Positions 18,816 to 27,475 of a DNA stretch of 64,000 nucleotides are shown one piece after another. Source of the DNA: an uncultured Oscillospiraceae bacterium (GTDB lineage Bacteria > Bacillota > Clostridia > Oscillospirales > Acutalibacteraceae); contig UQBX01000008.1 in NCBI GenBank assembly GCA_900539425.1, positions 1 through 64,000 on the forward strand, written 5' to 3'. The notes under the pieces are model-generated. The model did no database searches, was not told the DNA's origin, and was given only the letters and a program-made list of their open reading frames with translations. A program made the position numbers and the translations under genes. The first letter of the stretch is position 1; the number at the start of each line of letters is the position of its first letter.

Positions 18816-20399
18816 TTGGAAAAAATCCATCTCAGCGGGGCGGAAACGCTCGGTATAGAGTTAGGCTCAACAAGGATAAAAGCAGTTCTTATTGATGAAA
18901 ACTGCAATCCTATTGCATCAGGCTCCCACAGCTGGGAAAACAAGATGCAAAACGGATATTGGACATACAGTCTTGACGATGTGTGGAATGGCATCAGAGA
19001 TGCTTACAATAACCTAAATAATGAAGTGCTTGAAAAAAGCGGAATGCGCATAAAAACACTATCCGCAATCGGCTTCTCTGCAATGATGCACGGCTATCTG
19101 GCGTTTGATAAGGACGGAAATCAGCTTGCGGAGTTCAGAACATGGCGCAATACAACAACTGCGCAGGCGGCTGAAAAGCTTACTAATCTTTTTGGTTTTA
19201 ATATTCCTCAGCGTTGGAGCGTTGCACATCTCTATCAGGCAGTGCTTAACGGCGAGCCGCACGTTAATGATATAAGTTACATAACAACTCTTGCCGGCTA
19301 TGTTCATTATATGCTTACAGGCGTAAGAGCAGTCGGTATCGGTGAAGCATCCGGTATGTTCCCGATAGACAGTGAGATAAATGATTACGATAACGTGATG
19401 CTTGATAAATTTTCGTCTCTGCCGGAGGTAAGCGCATTTTCATGGAATATACGTGATATCCTCCCCAAAGCGCTTCCTGCGGGAGCGGAAGCAGGCAGAC
19501 TGACTTCCGAGGGAGCAAAGCTGCTTGATAAAAGCGGAAATCTTGAACCCGGTATTATTCTTTGCCCGCCCGAGGGCGACGCAGGCACAGGCATGGCGGC
19601 AACAAACAGTGTGCGTGCAAAAACAGGTAATGTTTCGGCAGGTACGTCAATATTTTCAATGATAGTTCTTCAAAAGCCTCTTTCAAGGGTTTATGAGGAA
19701 ATTGATATGGTTACAACTCCATCGGGAAAGCCCGTAGCAATGGTGCATTGTAACAACTGCTGTACAGATCTTGATTACTGGGTAAATATGTTCTTCGAAC
19801 TTTTGCATTCATGCGGAAGCGATATAGAAAAAAGTGCGCTTTACGATATTCTTTATGCAAAGGCTCTTGAGGGGGATACGGATTGCGGCGGAATAGTAAA
19901 CTATAACTATTTTTCCGGGGAGCCGGTTGCGCACACAAATTCAGGCGCTCCGCTTATGTTTAGAAATCCCGAGTCAAAACTAACTGTTTCAAACTTTTTC
20001 AGAGCGCAGATTTATTCAGCGCTTTCCACCCTTAAAATAGGTATGGAGATACTTGAAAAAGAGGGCGTTGAGATAGAATGTATCAATGGTCACGGCGGGC
20101 TGTTTAAAACTCCCGTAGTAGGGCAAAAGCTTCTTGCCGCAGCGCTCAATACTCCTGTTTCTGTTACGAAAACAGCGGGTGAAGGCGGTGCGTGGGGTAT
20201 TGCACTGCTTGCGCGTTACGCGTTTGATACAAAAGGCGAAACACTTGAGGATTATCTTGATAAATATGTGTTTTCATCAAATGAAAGCCACGTCGAAAAT
20301 CCAGATGAAAAAGATGTAGAAGGCTTTAGAAATTATATGGTAAATTACAAAAAAGGTCTTGCAGCTGAGATTGCCGCAGCCGATATTATAAACGGATAA
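18816..20399 (+). CDS. araB: FGGY-family ribulokinase
   Basis: 527 aa. FGGY kinase fold: the first ATPase-like half opens with GIELGSTRIKAVLID and the second half contains TGNVSAGTS and GHGGLFKT plus AGEGGAWG. Ribulokinase phosphorylates L-ribulose to L-ribulose 5-phosphate; the place directly before araA and araD makes this the most likely role. As I remember it, the N-terminal part (ELGSTRIKAVLI, SAMMHGY) resembles the Bacteroides arabinose-operon kinases more than the E. coli AraB type. The start is probably the TTG at 18816, five bases after AGGTGA; a GTG at 18807 overlaps that site. Confidence 0.88.
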   Translation: MEKIHLSGAETLGIELGSTRIKAVLIDENCNPIASGSHSWENKMQNGYWTYSLDDVWNGIRDAYNNLNNEVLEKSGMRIKTLSAIGFSAMMHGYLAFDKDGNQLAEFRTWRNTTTAQAAEKLTNLFGFNIPQRWSVAHLYQAVLNGEPHVNDISYITTLAGYVHYMLTGVRAVGIGEASGMFPIDSEINDYDNVMLDKFSSLPEVSAFSWNIRDILPKALPAGAEAGRLTSEGAKLLDKSGNLEPGIILCPPEGDAGTGMAATNSVRAKTGNVSAGTSIFSMIVLQKPLSRVYEEIDMVTTPSGKPVAMVHCNNCCTDLDYWVNMFFELLHSCGSDIEKSALYDILYAKALEGDTDCGGIVNYNYFSGEPVAHTNSGAPLMFRNPESKLTVSNFFRAQIYSALSTLKIGMEILEKEGVEIECINGHGGLFKTPVVGQKLLAAALNTPVSVTKTAGEGGAWGIALLARYAFDTKGETLEDYLDKYVFSSNESHVENPDEKDVEGFRNYMVNYKKGLAAEIAAADIING

Positions 20400-20411
20400 G
20401 GAGATATATGT

Positions 20412-21884
20412 ATGTCTATAAAAGATTATGAATTTTGGTTTGTTGTGGGAACTCAGTTCCTTTACGGTGAAGATATTTTTGAAACTATCAATTCACATGC
20501 ACAGGAGATGTGCGCTGAGTGGAGCAGTAAAATGCCATGCCGCATTATTGCAAAGCCCTGTGTAAAGACATCTAAGGAGATACTTGATATTTTCCGTGCG
20601 GCAAATGCTGATGATAAATGTGCAGGCGTTATAACTTGGATGCACACTTTCTCACCTTCAAAAGCGTGGATAGCCGGCTTCAACGCTCTTCAGAAACCGT
20701 ATCTGCATGTAAACACACAGTACAACCGTGATATTCCGTGGCAGGATATTGATATGGATTTTATGAATCTTAATCAGTCCGCACACGGAGACAGAGAGCA
20801 CGGCTTTATCGCCGCCAGAATGAGACTTAAAAGAAAAGTTGCGGCAGGATACTGGAAAGATGAAGATTTTCAGAAGAAAATGGAAACATGGATGAGAGCC
20901 GCTGTCGGCGCAGCTGAAAGTAAAAAAGTCCATGTTCTGCGTATTTCAGACAATATGCGTAATGTTGCCGTAACGGACGGCGATAAGGTAGAGGCTCAGA
21001 TAAAACTCGGCTGGCAGGTAGACCATTACGGTGTGGGTGATATTATTAAAGAAGTCAATGCCGTTACTGATGAAGAAATCGACGCGCAGATGGCTGAATA
21101 TGAAAAGAATTATATCATGGATACCGATAATATTGACGCCGTAAGATATCAGGCGCGCGAGGAAGTTGCAATCAAGAAATTTATGGACAGATACGATTTC
21201 AACGCATTCCATACTAATTTTGAAGATTTGCAGGAGCTTCGTCAGCTTCCCGGTCTTGCCGCTCAGGATCTTATGAGACAGGGTTACGGTTTCGGCGCTG
21301 AGGGCGACTGGAAAGTTGCCGCAATGCTACGTGTTATGACTTCTATGGCAGAAGGTCTTGAAGGCGGAACCGTGTTTATGGAAGACTATACATATCACTT
21401 TGAACCCGGTAACGAAATGCTTCTCGGTTCGCATATGCTTGAGGTAAGCCCGCAGTGCGCGGCTGAAACTCCTAAAATTCAGGTGCATCCTCTCGGTATA
21501 GGTGACAGGGAAGACCCCGCAAGACTTGTTTTTAAGGCTAAAACAGGAAAAGGTATCGTTGTAACCCTTGTTGATATGGGAGACAGATTGAGAATGATAT
21601 GCAACGATGTTGAATGTATGGAGCAGGTAAATGATATGCCGAATCTGCCTGTTGCCGGCGTTCTGTGGAAACCGCTGCCGTGCCTTCAGACTTCAGCAGA
21701 AGCGTGGATATATGCGGGCGGCGCGCATCACAGTGTGCTTTCTTACAGCCTGACTGCCGATAATATGCGCGACTTTGCCGAGATAATGGGTATAGAATTC
21801 ATTCATATCGGCGAGGAAACAGATATCAACGAATTTAAGAAAGAGCTTTTCTATAATGATATTGCTTATAAGCTCGGAATGTAA
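20412..21884 (+). CDS. araA: L-arabinose isomerase
   Basis: 490 aa, the standard length. It converts L-arabinose to L-ribulose with Mn2+. The N-terminal WFVVGTQFLYG, the ITWMHTFSP and the late metal-site region GGTVFMEDYTYHF are characteristic. AAGGAG precedes the ATG at 20412. It lies 12 bp after araB and 8 bp before araD. Confidence 0.96.
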   Translation: MSIKDYEFWFVVGTQFLYGEDIFETINSHAQEMCAEWSSKMPCRIIAKPCVKTSKEILDIFRAANADDKCAGVITWMHTFSPSKAWIAGFNALQKPYLHVNTQYNRDIPWQDIDMDFMNLNQSAHGDREHGFIAARMRLKRKVAAGYWKDEDFQKKMETWMRAAVGAAESKKVHVLRISDNMRNVAVTDGDKVEAQIKLGWQVDHYGVGDIIKEVNAVTDEEIDAQMAEYEKNYIMDTDNIDAVRYQAREEVAIKKFMDRYDFNAFHTNFEDLQELRQLPGLAAQDLMRQGYGFGAEGDWKVAAMLRVMTSMAEGLEGGTVFMEDYTYHFEPGNEMLLGSHMLEVSPQCAAETPKIQVHPLGIGDREDPARLVFKAKTGKGIVVTLVDMGDRLRMICNDVECMEQVNDMPNLPVAGVLWKPLPCLQTSAEAWIYAGGAHHSVLSYSLTADNMRDFAEIMGIEFIHIGEETDINEFKKELFYNDIAYKLGM

Positions 21885-21892
21885 GGTGCGCT

Positions 21893-22603
21893 ATGCTTGA
21901 AGAATTAAAAGAAAAAGTATATAAGGCAAATCTGCAGCTTGTTGAATACGGGCTTGTTGTGCTTACATGGGGCAATGCCTCGGAAATAGACAGGGAAAGC
22001 GGATTGTTTGTAATCAAGCCGTCGGGAGTACCCTATGATAAAATGACTGCTGATGATATGGTAGTTATGAATCTTAATGGTGAAAAGGTAGAGGGAAAAC
22101 TCAATCCGTCATCCGATACTCCCACTCATCTTGAGCTTTACAGAAATTTTCCGAATATAGGCGGAATAGTTCATACCCACTCAAATTGGGCTTGTTCATG
22201 GGCGCAGGCGGGTAGAGATGTTCCCGCTTATGGCACAACGCACGCCGATTTCGCAAACGGCTCTGTGCCTTGCGCAAGGGGACTCACTGCAGAAGAGGTA
22301 CAATCGGAGTATGAACTCAATACGGGAAAGGTAATCGTTTCTGAATTTCAAAACAGAGGAATAAGTGAGGACGAAATTCCTGCCGTACTCGTTCATCGCC
22401 ACGGCCCGTTTACATGGGGCAAAGATGCTTTCAAGGCAGTTGAAAATGCCCTTATTCTTGAGGAAGTCTGCAAAATGGCATCTCGTACAGAACGAATTGC
22501 CGCTATGGATGAGACTTCGGATATTGGAATAGAACAGTATTTGCTTGATAAGCATTATCAGCGCAAGCATGGTAAAAACGCCTATTACGGGCAGTCAAGG
22601 TGA
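21893..22603 (+). CDS. araD: L-ribulose-5-phosphate 4-epimerase
   Basis: 236 aa class II aldolase-fold enzyme. It converts L-ribulose 5-phosphate to D-xylulose 5-phosphate. The zinc histidines lie in VHTHSNW and in LVHRHGPF, and the substrate loop is GNASEI. It completes the araBAD set, sending arabinose to the pentose phosphate or phosphoketolase route. No arabinose transporter or AraR regulator is in the window. Confidence 0.95.
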   Translation: MLEELKEKVYKANLQLVEYGLVVLTWGNASEIDRESGLFVIKPSGVPYDKMTADDMVVMNLNGEKVEGKLNPSSDTPTHLELYRNFPNIGGIVHTHSNWACSWAQAGRDVPAYGTTHADFANGSVPCARGLTAEEVQSEYELNTGKVIVSEFQNRGISEDEIPAVLVHRHGPFTWGKDAFKAVENALILEEVCKMASRTERIAAMDETSDIGIEQYLLDKHYQRKHGKNAYYGQSR

Positions 22604-22624
22604 TGCTTGGCAAAAGGGGAATTT

Positions 22625-23407
22625 ATGAAGAAAAAGGTGTTCACAGCTGCGATATGTCTTTTGCTATGCGCAGCGGTATGCTCGGGGGTCTATTTAGTAT
22701 ATTCGGGTGCGCTTCCGCTTAACGAAATGTATGAAACCAAGCCTGTTAATTCTCTTAATGCTCAGAATGGGGCGGTGGAGAGTACAGATGACGTTTCAAG
22801 AGCAGAGGTAATTTACGAAACTACTACCACCACTACCGAGAAAAAAGAAACCACCACAAAAAAAGACGGCGGCAGTAATGAAAACAGAAGACCGTCCTCG
22901 TCAATGCCGTATCTGATAAATGTAAACAGAAAGCAGAACATAGTAGTGATTTATAAGAATGACGGAAACGGCAATTTCAACGAACCCGTCAAAGCAATGG
23001 TGTGCTCTACCGGTCTTACAGGGGAAACGCCAAAGGGTACATTTAAAACAAGCGATAAGTATACGTGGAGATTGCTGGAAGGCAATGTTTACGGGCAGTA
23101 CGCAACAAGAATCACAGGCCATATACTTTTCCATTCCGTACCTTATGCCGAAAAATCAAAGGATTCACTAAAATATGCGGCATACAATAAACTTGGCAAA
23201 GCGGCTTCCGCAGGATGCATTCGCCTGAGCGTGATAGACGCCAAGTGGATATATGATAATTGCCCGAAAGGTACTACGGTAGTTATTTATGACAGCAGCG
23301 ACGAAGAACCGCTTGAAAAACCAACTCCAATAAAAATAGATACGTCAGACAAGCGCAGAGGATGGGATCCAACTGACCCAGACCCTAATAATCCGTGGAA
23401 TGACTGA
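22625..23407 (+). CDS. Membrane-anchored L,D-transpeptidase (YkuD family)
   Basis: 260 aa. One hydrophobic segment (about 5-25) anchors it or acts as an uncleaved signal. A threonine-rich linker with six consecutive Thr (about residues 65-90) leads to a YkuD domain with His170 (FHSVPY) and catalytic Cys198 (SAGCIRLS). Such enzymes form 3-3 cross-links in peptidoglycan or attach proteins. The tail after residue 235 is rich in Pro and Asp. An upstream in-frame TTG exists, but AGGGGA fits the ATG at 22625. It follows araD by 21 bp with no terminator between, so it may be cotranscribed with the sugar genes. Confidence 0.88.
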   Translation: MKKKVFTAAICLLLCAAVCSGVYLVYSGALPLNEMYETKPVNSLNAQNGAVESTDDVSRAEVIYETTTTTTEKKETTTKKDGGSNENRRPSSSMPYLINVNRKQNIVVIYKNDGNGNFNEPVKAMVCSTGLTGETPKGTFKTSDKYTWRLLEGNVYGQYATRITGHILFHSVPYAEKSKDSLKYAAYNKLGKAASAGCIRLSVIDAKWIYDNCPKGTTVVIYDSSDEEPLEKPTPIKIDTSDKRRGWDPTDPDPNNPWND

Positions 23408-23427
23408 TATTAATAAAGATATGAAAA

Positions 23428-23460
23428 AACTCCGCCGAATTTCGGCGGAGTTAATTTTTT
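23428..23460. terminator. Bidirectional terminator after the L,D-transpeptidase
   Basis: Near-perfect palindrome with arms AACTCCGCCGAA and TTCGGCGGAGTT; T-runs on both strands serve the converging SDR gene too. Confidence 0.92.
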
Positions 23461-23480
23461 ATTATGCTTTTTTCAGCGGA

Positions 23481-25043
23481 TTATCTTTTAAGATCATCCC
23501 AAGCAACGCCGTTGATGTGGAATATCTCATCAAAGTCGTACTTGTTGTTTTCATCTTTTCTGTGGCTGGGATACCAAACCTGAGCAAAGAACGGATTTGT
23601 CTTAGCGATTGAGTCATAATCCCATGCCTTCTGAGGAATATAGCACTCGGGGCACCAGTGACCGCCAAGAAGAATAAGTGCGGGGCTTGCTTCGAATTCT
23701 GCGCCGCAGTGGCCGCATTTCCATTTAAGCTTTGTAGCCATATCGCCCTTAGTCATTGTCTCTGACAGGCATTCGCCGCCTCTGAACTTAGCAGCCTGCT
23801 TCATATCTTCAATATCCAGCTCTGATTCGGGCTTGCTTTCATCATAGCCGTGATCAAGCTTGAACTGCTCAGCAGCGCTGTTATCTTTATCAAACTTAAT
23901 GATCTCGAAATCTTCCCACTTCTTGGGGATCTTCTCCCACTCTTCTTTTGAGCCGTAGTAAGCAGACATACGGTTGTGATCGTTTGTCTTAACCCAGTCA
24001 AGAGTACCAAATCCGGGAGTTTCAGCAATCTTCTTCATGAACGGTTTAGCGCATGCTGCAACGAGTCCCTTCGGAAGATATCTCGGAATTTTGAAGTAGA
24101 ATTCAACATGGTCTGCAAGACGGTTGAAATAATCCTGAATTGGAAGATTCTCTCTGAAGTGGAGAAAGTCTTCAAGCTTGTCACCGTCTGCATAGAACTG
24201 ACCGTGGAAGTTCTTTGTGATGAACCAGTTGGGCTCAAACAGCTTTTCAGGACCGGCAAGACCAAGTGTGCCGAGAAGAAGACATTCAAACTCATAGTTT
24301 GAGATTCTGTATTCTTTACCTGAACCTATGTTGAAGAAATGGTTCCAGAAATCTTTTCCAAGATGGCCGGCAGCGTCTTCTGTTACAAGGTTGCACATAA
24401 GCCTGCCTGAATCCTCAACAGTACACCATTCAAGAACACCGTTGATCGGTACGTGGAACATGATAGGATCCATATTCTTGAGAATGTTGGGATAAAGGAT
24501 ACCTGACTGACGCATTACAACCCAGTTCTTGATGCCGCTTTCAACAAAGGTACGCTCAGCAACTGTCTTTGAAACTGCATAGTGGTCATAGATAGAGATT
24601 TTGATCGGGTCTCCGCAGCGGCCCCAGTGAATCGGATAGTTACGTCCGCCTGTTTCGGCAACTGTGCCTATGTAGCAAACTTTAACAGCGTCAGGATCGG
24701 GCTGTGCAAGAACTGCCTTGCAGATATTCTGAGCTGCGCCGATGTTTGTTTTCTGAGTTCTGTAAGGCTTCCAGTCTGCGGTGGGAGAAACCATGCCGCC
24801 AACGTGAAGTACATAATCGGAACCTGTTACACCTTCAAGAATAGCATCGTATTCAAGAAGATCGCCCCAGATAACCTTTACGTTTGGTTTTGAAAGCAGG
24901 GGCTGTAAAAGTTCTTCGTTTTTCTTGCTCTTTCTTGCAAGCATTTTGATATTGATCTCGTTGGGCTTTTTAAGCATTTCCTGAACGGCTGCCCAGCCCA
25001 TGTTACCGGTACCGCCGGTAATAAATACTGTTTTCTTTGCCAT
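23481..25043 (-). CDS. NAD-dependent epimerase/dehydratase with a C-terminal zinc ribbon
   Basis: 520 aa. The N-terminal half is an extended short-chain dehydrogenase: NAD loop TGGTGNMG (residues 10-17) and the Tyr-x3-Lys pair in YAVSK. The second half is not part of the usual SDR fold; near residues 445-475 it has CGHCGAEF and CPEC, a four-cysteine zinc ribbon. Substrate unknown. Typical SDR epimerases are 300-350 aa, so the extra 170 residues are notable. It is monocistronic with its own promoter, and GGAGG precedes the ATG. I recall similar long proteins in gut Clostridia but know of no assigned function. Confidence 0.82.
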   Translation of the reverse strand: MAKKTVFITGGTGNMGWAAVQEMLKKPNEINIKMLARKSKKNEELLQPLLSKPNVKVIWGDLLEYDAILEGVTGSDYVLHVGGMVSPTADWKPYRTQKTNIGAAQNICKAVLAQPDPDAVKVCYIGTVAETGGRNYPIHWGRCGDPIKISIYDHYAVSKTVAERTFVESGIKNWVVMRQSGILYPNILKNMDPIMFHVPINGVLEWCTVEDSGRLMCNLVTEDAAGHLGKDFWNHFFNIGSGKEYRISNYEFECLLLGTLGLAGPEKLFEPNWFITKNFHGQFYADGDKLEDFLHFRENLPIQDYFNRLADHVEFYFKIPRYLPKGLVAACAKPFMKKIAETPGFGTLDWVKTNDHNRMSAYYGSKEEWEKIPKKWEDFEIIKFDKDNSAAEQFKLDHGYDESKPESELDIEDMKQAAKFRGGECLSETMTKGDMATKLKWKCGHCGAEFEASPALILLGGHWCPECYIPQKAWDYDSIAKTNPFFAQVWYPSHRKDENNKYDFDEIFHINGVAWDDLKR

Positions 25044-25083
25044 TTAATTTCCTCCTTAAGAAAAGTGCAAATTAGCATTTCAT

Positions 25084-25112
25084 ATTATAAACTATTTCTA
25101 AACAAATTACAA
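25084..25112 (-). promoter_or_regulatory. Promoter of the SDR/zinc-ribbon gene
   Basis: Minus strand TTGTAA (25112-25107), 17-bp spacer, TATAAT (25089-25084), about 40 bp before the ATG. Confidence 0.65.
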
Positions 25113-25191
25113 CACAATATATAAAAAAATATTAAGAAATTGTTTATATATTTATCAAAACATATAATAATCGACGTGTTTCAAAAATTTG

Positions 25192-25220
25192 TTGACTTTT
25201 GATGTTGCCTGCGTTATTAT
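25192..25220 (+). promoter_or_regulatory. Promoter of metK
   Basis: TTGACT, 17-bp spacer, TATTAT; the predicted start is near 25227, just ahead of the riboswitch. Confidence 0.72.
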
Positions 25221-25239
25221 ATTCTTAAAATTAATATGC

Positions 25240-25331
25240 CTTATCAAGAGTGGGGTAGGGACGGGCCCGTTGATACCACAGCAACCTGCGTTTGCAAGGT
25301 GCTAATTCCCGCGGTTTTACCGAGTGATGAG
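25240..25331 (+). ncRNA. SAM-I (S-box) riboswitch
   Basis: The conserved SAM-I elements appear in order: P1 arms CTTATCA (25240-25246) and TGATGAG (25325-25331), an AAGAG then GGGAC segment, GGCCC, GCAACC, AGGTGCTAATTCC and a small closing GCGG-TTTTA-CCG hairpin (P4). It binds S-adenosylmethionine. Placed before metK it gives feedback control of SAM synthesis. Confidence 0.93.
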
Positions 25332-25338
25332 TGATTCG

Positions 25339-25370
25339 GCGCATTCATTCGGGTGCGCTTTTATTTTTTT
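25339..25370 (+). terminator. Riboswitch expression-platform terminator
   Basis: Stem GCGCATTC / GGGTGCGC with an ATTC loop followed by a T-run. The segment before it (CCGA at 25320 and TCGG at 25336) can pair as an antiterminator that uses the 3' arm of P1, so SAM binding should favour termination. The pairing is inferred by eye. Confidence 0.85.
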
Positions 25371-25395
25371 CGATAAGGCTTTCAGGAGGATTAAT

Positions 25396-26574
25396 ATGTC
25401 TAAAACCTTATTTACAAGTGAGTCGGTTACAAAAGGCCATCCGGACAAGATTTGTGACCGTATTTCAGATGCTATTCTTGACGCTATGCTCGAGCAGGAT
25501 CCTCAGAGCCGTGTTGCCTGCGAAACTTTCTGCACAACAGGTCAGGTTCATGTTATGGGTGAGATAACTTCAAATGCTCAGGTTGATATTCCTGCTATAA
25601 TCAGAAAAACCGTTTGCAGTATCGGTTATGACAGCGGTGAAAAAGGCTTTGACGGAAATACATGCGGCGTATGCGTTTCGCTTGATAAACAGAGCCCCGA
25701 TATTGCGCTTGGCGTTGATAAATCATTAGAACTTAAAAACGATGAAGATGATGAATATAACCTCAACGGAGCAGGCGACCAGGGTATGATGTTCGGTTAT
25801 GCCTGCAATGAAACCAAGGAACTTATGCCGATGCCTATCAGCCTCGCTCACAAGCTTGCGGTTAAGCTTACTGAGGTAAGGGAAAACGGTGAGCTTCCGT
25901 ATCTTTATCCGGACGGAAAAACTCAGGTAACAGTTGAGTATGATGACGGCAAACCCGTAAAGGTTACCACCGTTGTTGTTTCTAGCCAGCACAGCGCTGA
26001 TGTTTCACTTGATACACTCAGAAACGATATAATTGAAAAAGTAATAAAGACCACAGTTCCGGCGGAACTTATGGACGATGATACAGTATTCTATGTAAAT
26101 CCCACAGGCAGATTCGTTGTTGGCGGCCCTCAGGGAGACAGCGGTCTTACCGGCAGAAAAATAATTGTTGATACATACGGCGGATACGCACGTCACGGCG
26201 GCGGTGCTTTCAGCGGTAAAGACCCAACAAAGGTTGACCGCAGTGCCGCTTATGCAGCAAGATGGGTAGCAAAGAATATTGTTGCCGCAGGTCTTGCTGA
26301 TAAATGCGAGATACAGCTTGCTTACGCAATCGGCGTAGCAAAGCCCGTATCAATCATGGCGGATACTTTCGGTACAGGAAAAATGGACGATGACAAAATT
26401 GCCGATATCGTAAATAAAGTATTTGATCTCCGTCCGTCTGCTATCATTGATAAACTTGATCTCAGAAAGCCTATTTATGAGCCGCTTTCAGCTTATGGAC
26501 ACATGGGCAGGGAAGATCTCGGCGTTAGCTGGGAAAAGACCGATATGGTTGACGAGATTAAAAAGTATATGTAA
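25396..26574 (+). CDS. metK: S-adenosylmethionine synthetase
   Basis: 392 aa. It makes SAM from methionine and ATP. The N-terminal [11 protein letters not shown], the central GAGDQG and the [16 protein letters not shown] loop are diagnostic. The ATG at 25396 follows AGGAGG by six bases; a longer in-frame reading starting at 25324 would run through the riboswitch and is not used. It is controlled by the SAM-I riboswitch directly upstream, and it ends at a strong terminator. Confidence 0.97.
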   Translation: MSKTLFTSESVTKGHPDKICDRISDAILDAMLEQDPQSRVACETFCTTGQVHVMGEITSNAQVDIPAIIRKTVCSIGYDSGEKGFDGNTCGVCVSLDKQSPDIALGVDKSLELKNDEDDEYNLNGAGDQGMMFGYACNETKELMPMPISLAHKLAVKLTEVRENGELPYLYPDGKTQVTVEYDDGKPVKVTTVVVSSQHSADVSLDTLRNDIIEKVIKTTVPAELMDDDTVFYVNPTGRFVVGGPQGDSGLTGRKIIVDTYGGYARHGGGAFSGKDPTKVDRSAAYAARWVAKNIVAAGLADKCEIQLAYAIGVAKPVSIMADTFGTGKMDDDKIADIVNKVFDLRPSAIIDKLDLRKPIYEPLSAYGHMGREDLGVSWEKTDMVDEIKKYM

Positions 26575-26585
26575 TAAAAATTCAA

Positions 26586-26617
26586 CCCCGCGGATATTTT
26601 CCGCGGGGCTTTTTTTA
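26586..26617 (+). terminator. Terminator of metK
   Basis: Perfect 8-bp GC stem CCCCGCGG / CCGCGGGG, 7-nt loop, then C and a run of T. Confidence 0.93.
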
Positions 26618-26638
26618 TTGAAAAATAATTTTGGTATT

Positions 26639-27475
26639 TTAGTATTTTTCAAGAAACGTGTGCTCAATACCGTCTGATTTATATCCCGGCATTGTATCAA
26701 GGCAAACTGCGTGAATACTTTTGAATATGCTGTGTTCGATATTAGGATTCGTCTTTTTCAGTTCTCGGATAAGGTCTTTTATTTCCTGACGTTTGCTCAT
26801 CATATTTTCGTTGCCGTTGTTTTTGTACTGCTCCGTGAAACGGCATGCGCACTGTATAAATTCAAGTGAGTTGTATTTGCACCATGCTTTAATGGAATCT
26901 TCATGAATACAATACATAGGGCGAATTAACTCCATGCCCTCAAAATTAGTGCTGTGCAATTTCGGCAGCATTGCCTGTATCTGTGAGCCGTAAAACATTC
27001 CTATAAGCGTGGTTTCAATCACATCGCTGAAATGATGACCCAGCGCAATTTTGTTGCAGCCCATCTCCTTTGCTTTTGCGTAAAGATGACCGCGCCTCAT
27101 TCTGGCGCACAAATAGCACGGATTTTTTTCTGTGCTGTTTGCCACTTCAAAAATATTGCTTTCAAATACCGTTATGGGTATCCTAAGCAGTTTCGCATTC
27201 TCTTCTATCTTTTTTCTGTTTTCGGTATTATACCCGGGGTCCATAACAAGAAATACAAGTTCAAACGGCACATCGCTGTGGCGCTGAAGCTGCTGCATAA
27301 GTTTTGCGCAAAGCATAGAATCCTTGCCGCCCGAAATGCATACCGCTATTTTGTCATTTTCTTTTATAAGCTCGTACTGCTTTACAGCAAGAATAAAAGG
27401 GTTCCAAATTTCTTTTCTGAAACGCTTTATAATGCTTCTCTCAATAAGCTGATACGGCTCAAGTTCTCTTGCCAT
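26639..27475 (-). CDS. ttcA: TtcA-type PP-loop tRNA thiolation enzyme
   Basis: 278 aa. The ATP-binding PP-loop SGGKDS lies near residue 50, and a CYLCARMRRG Cys pair follows around residue 120, the two marks of TtcA, which makes 2-thiocytidine at position 32 of some tRNAs using an iron-sulfur cluster. GHHFSDV is the further conserved loop. A related TilS/TtuA-type thiolase cannot be wholly excluded. Its ATG overlaps the stop of the PfkB gene (TAATG), so it is coupled to two carbohydrate genes, which is an odd partnership. Confidence 0.85.
   Translation of the reverse strand: MARELEPYQLIERSIIKRFRKEIWNPFILAVKQYELIKENDKIAVCISGGKDSMLCAKLMQQLQRHSDVPFELVFLVMDPGYNTENRKKIEENAKLLRIPITVFESNIFEVANSTEKNPCYLCARMRRGHLYAKAKEMGCNKIALGHHFSDVIETTLIGMFYGSQIQAMLPKLHSTNFEGMELIRPMYCIHEDSIKAWCKYNSLEFIQCACRFTEQYKNNGNENMMSKRQEIKDLIRELKKTNPNIEHSIFKSIHAVCLDTMPGYKSDGIEHTFLEKY

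Noticed and set aside
25324..25395. Longer metK start at 25324
   Set aside because: These codons lie in the riboswitch and its terminator, and the ATG at 25396 has a perfect AGGAGG site and the normal family start.
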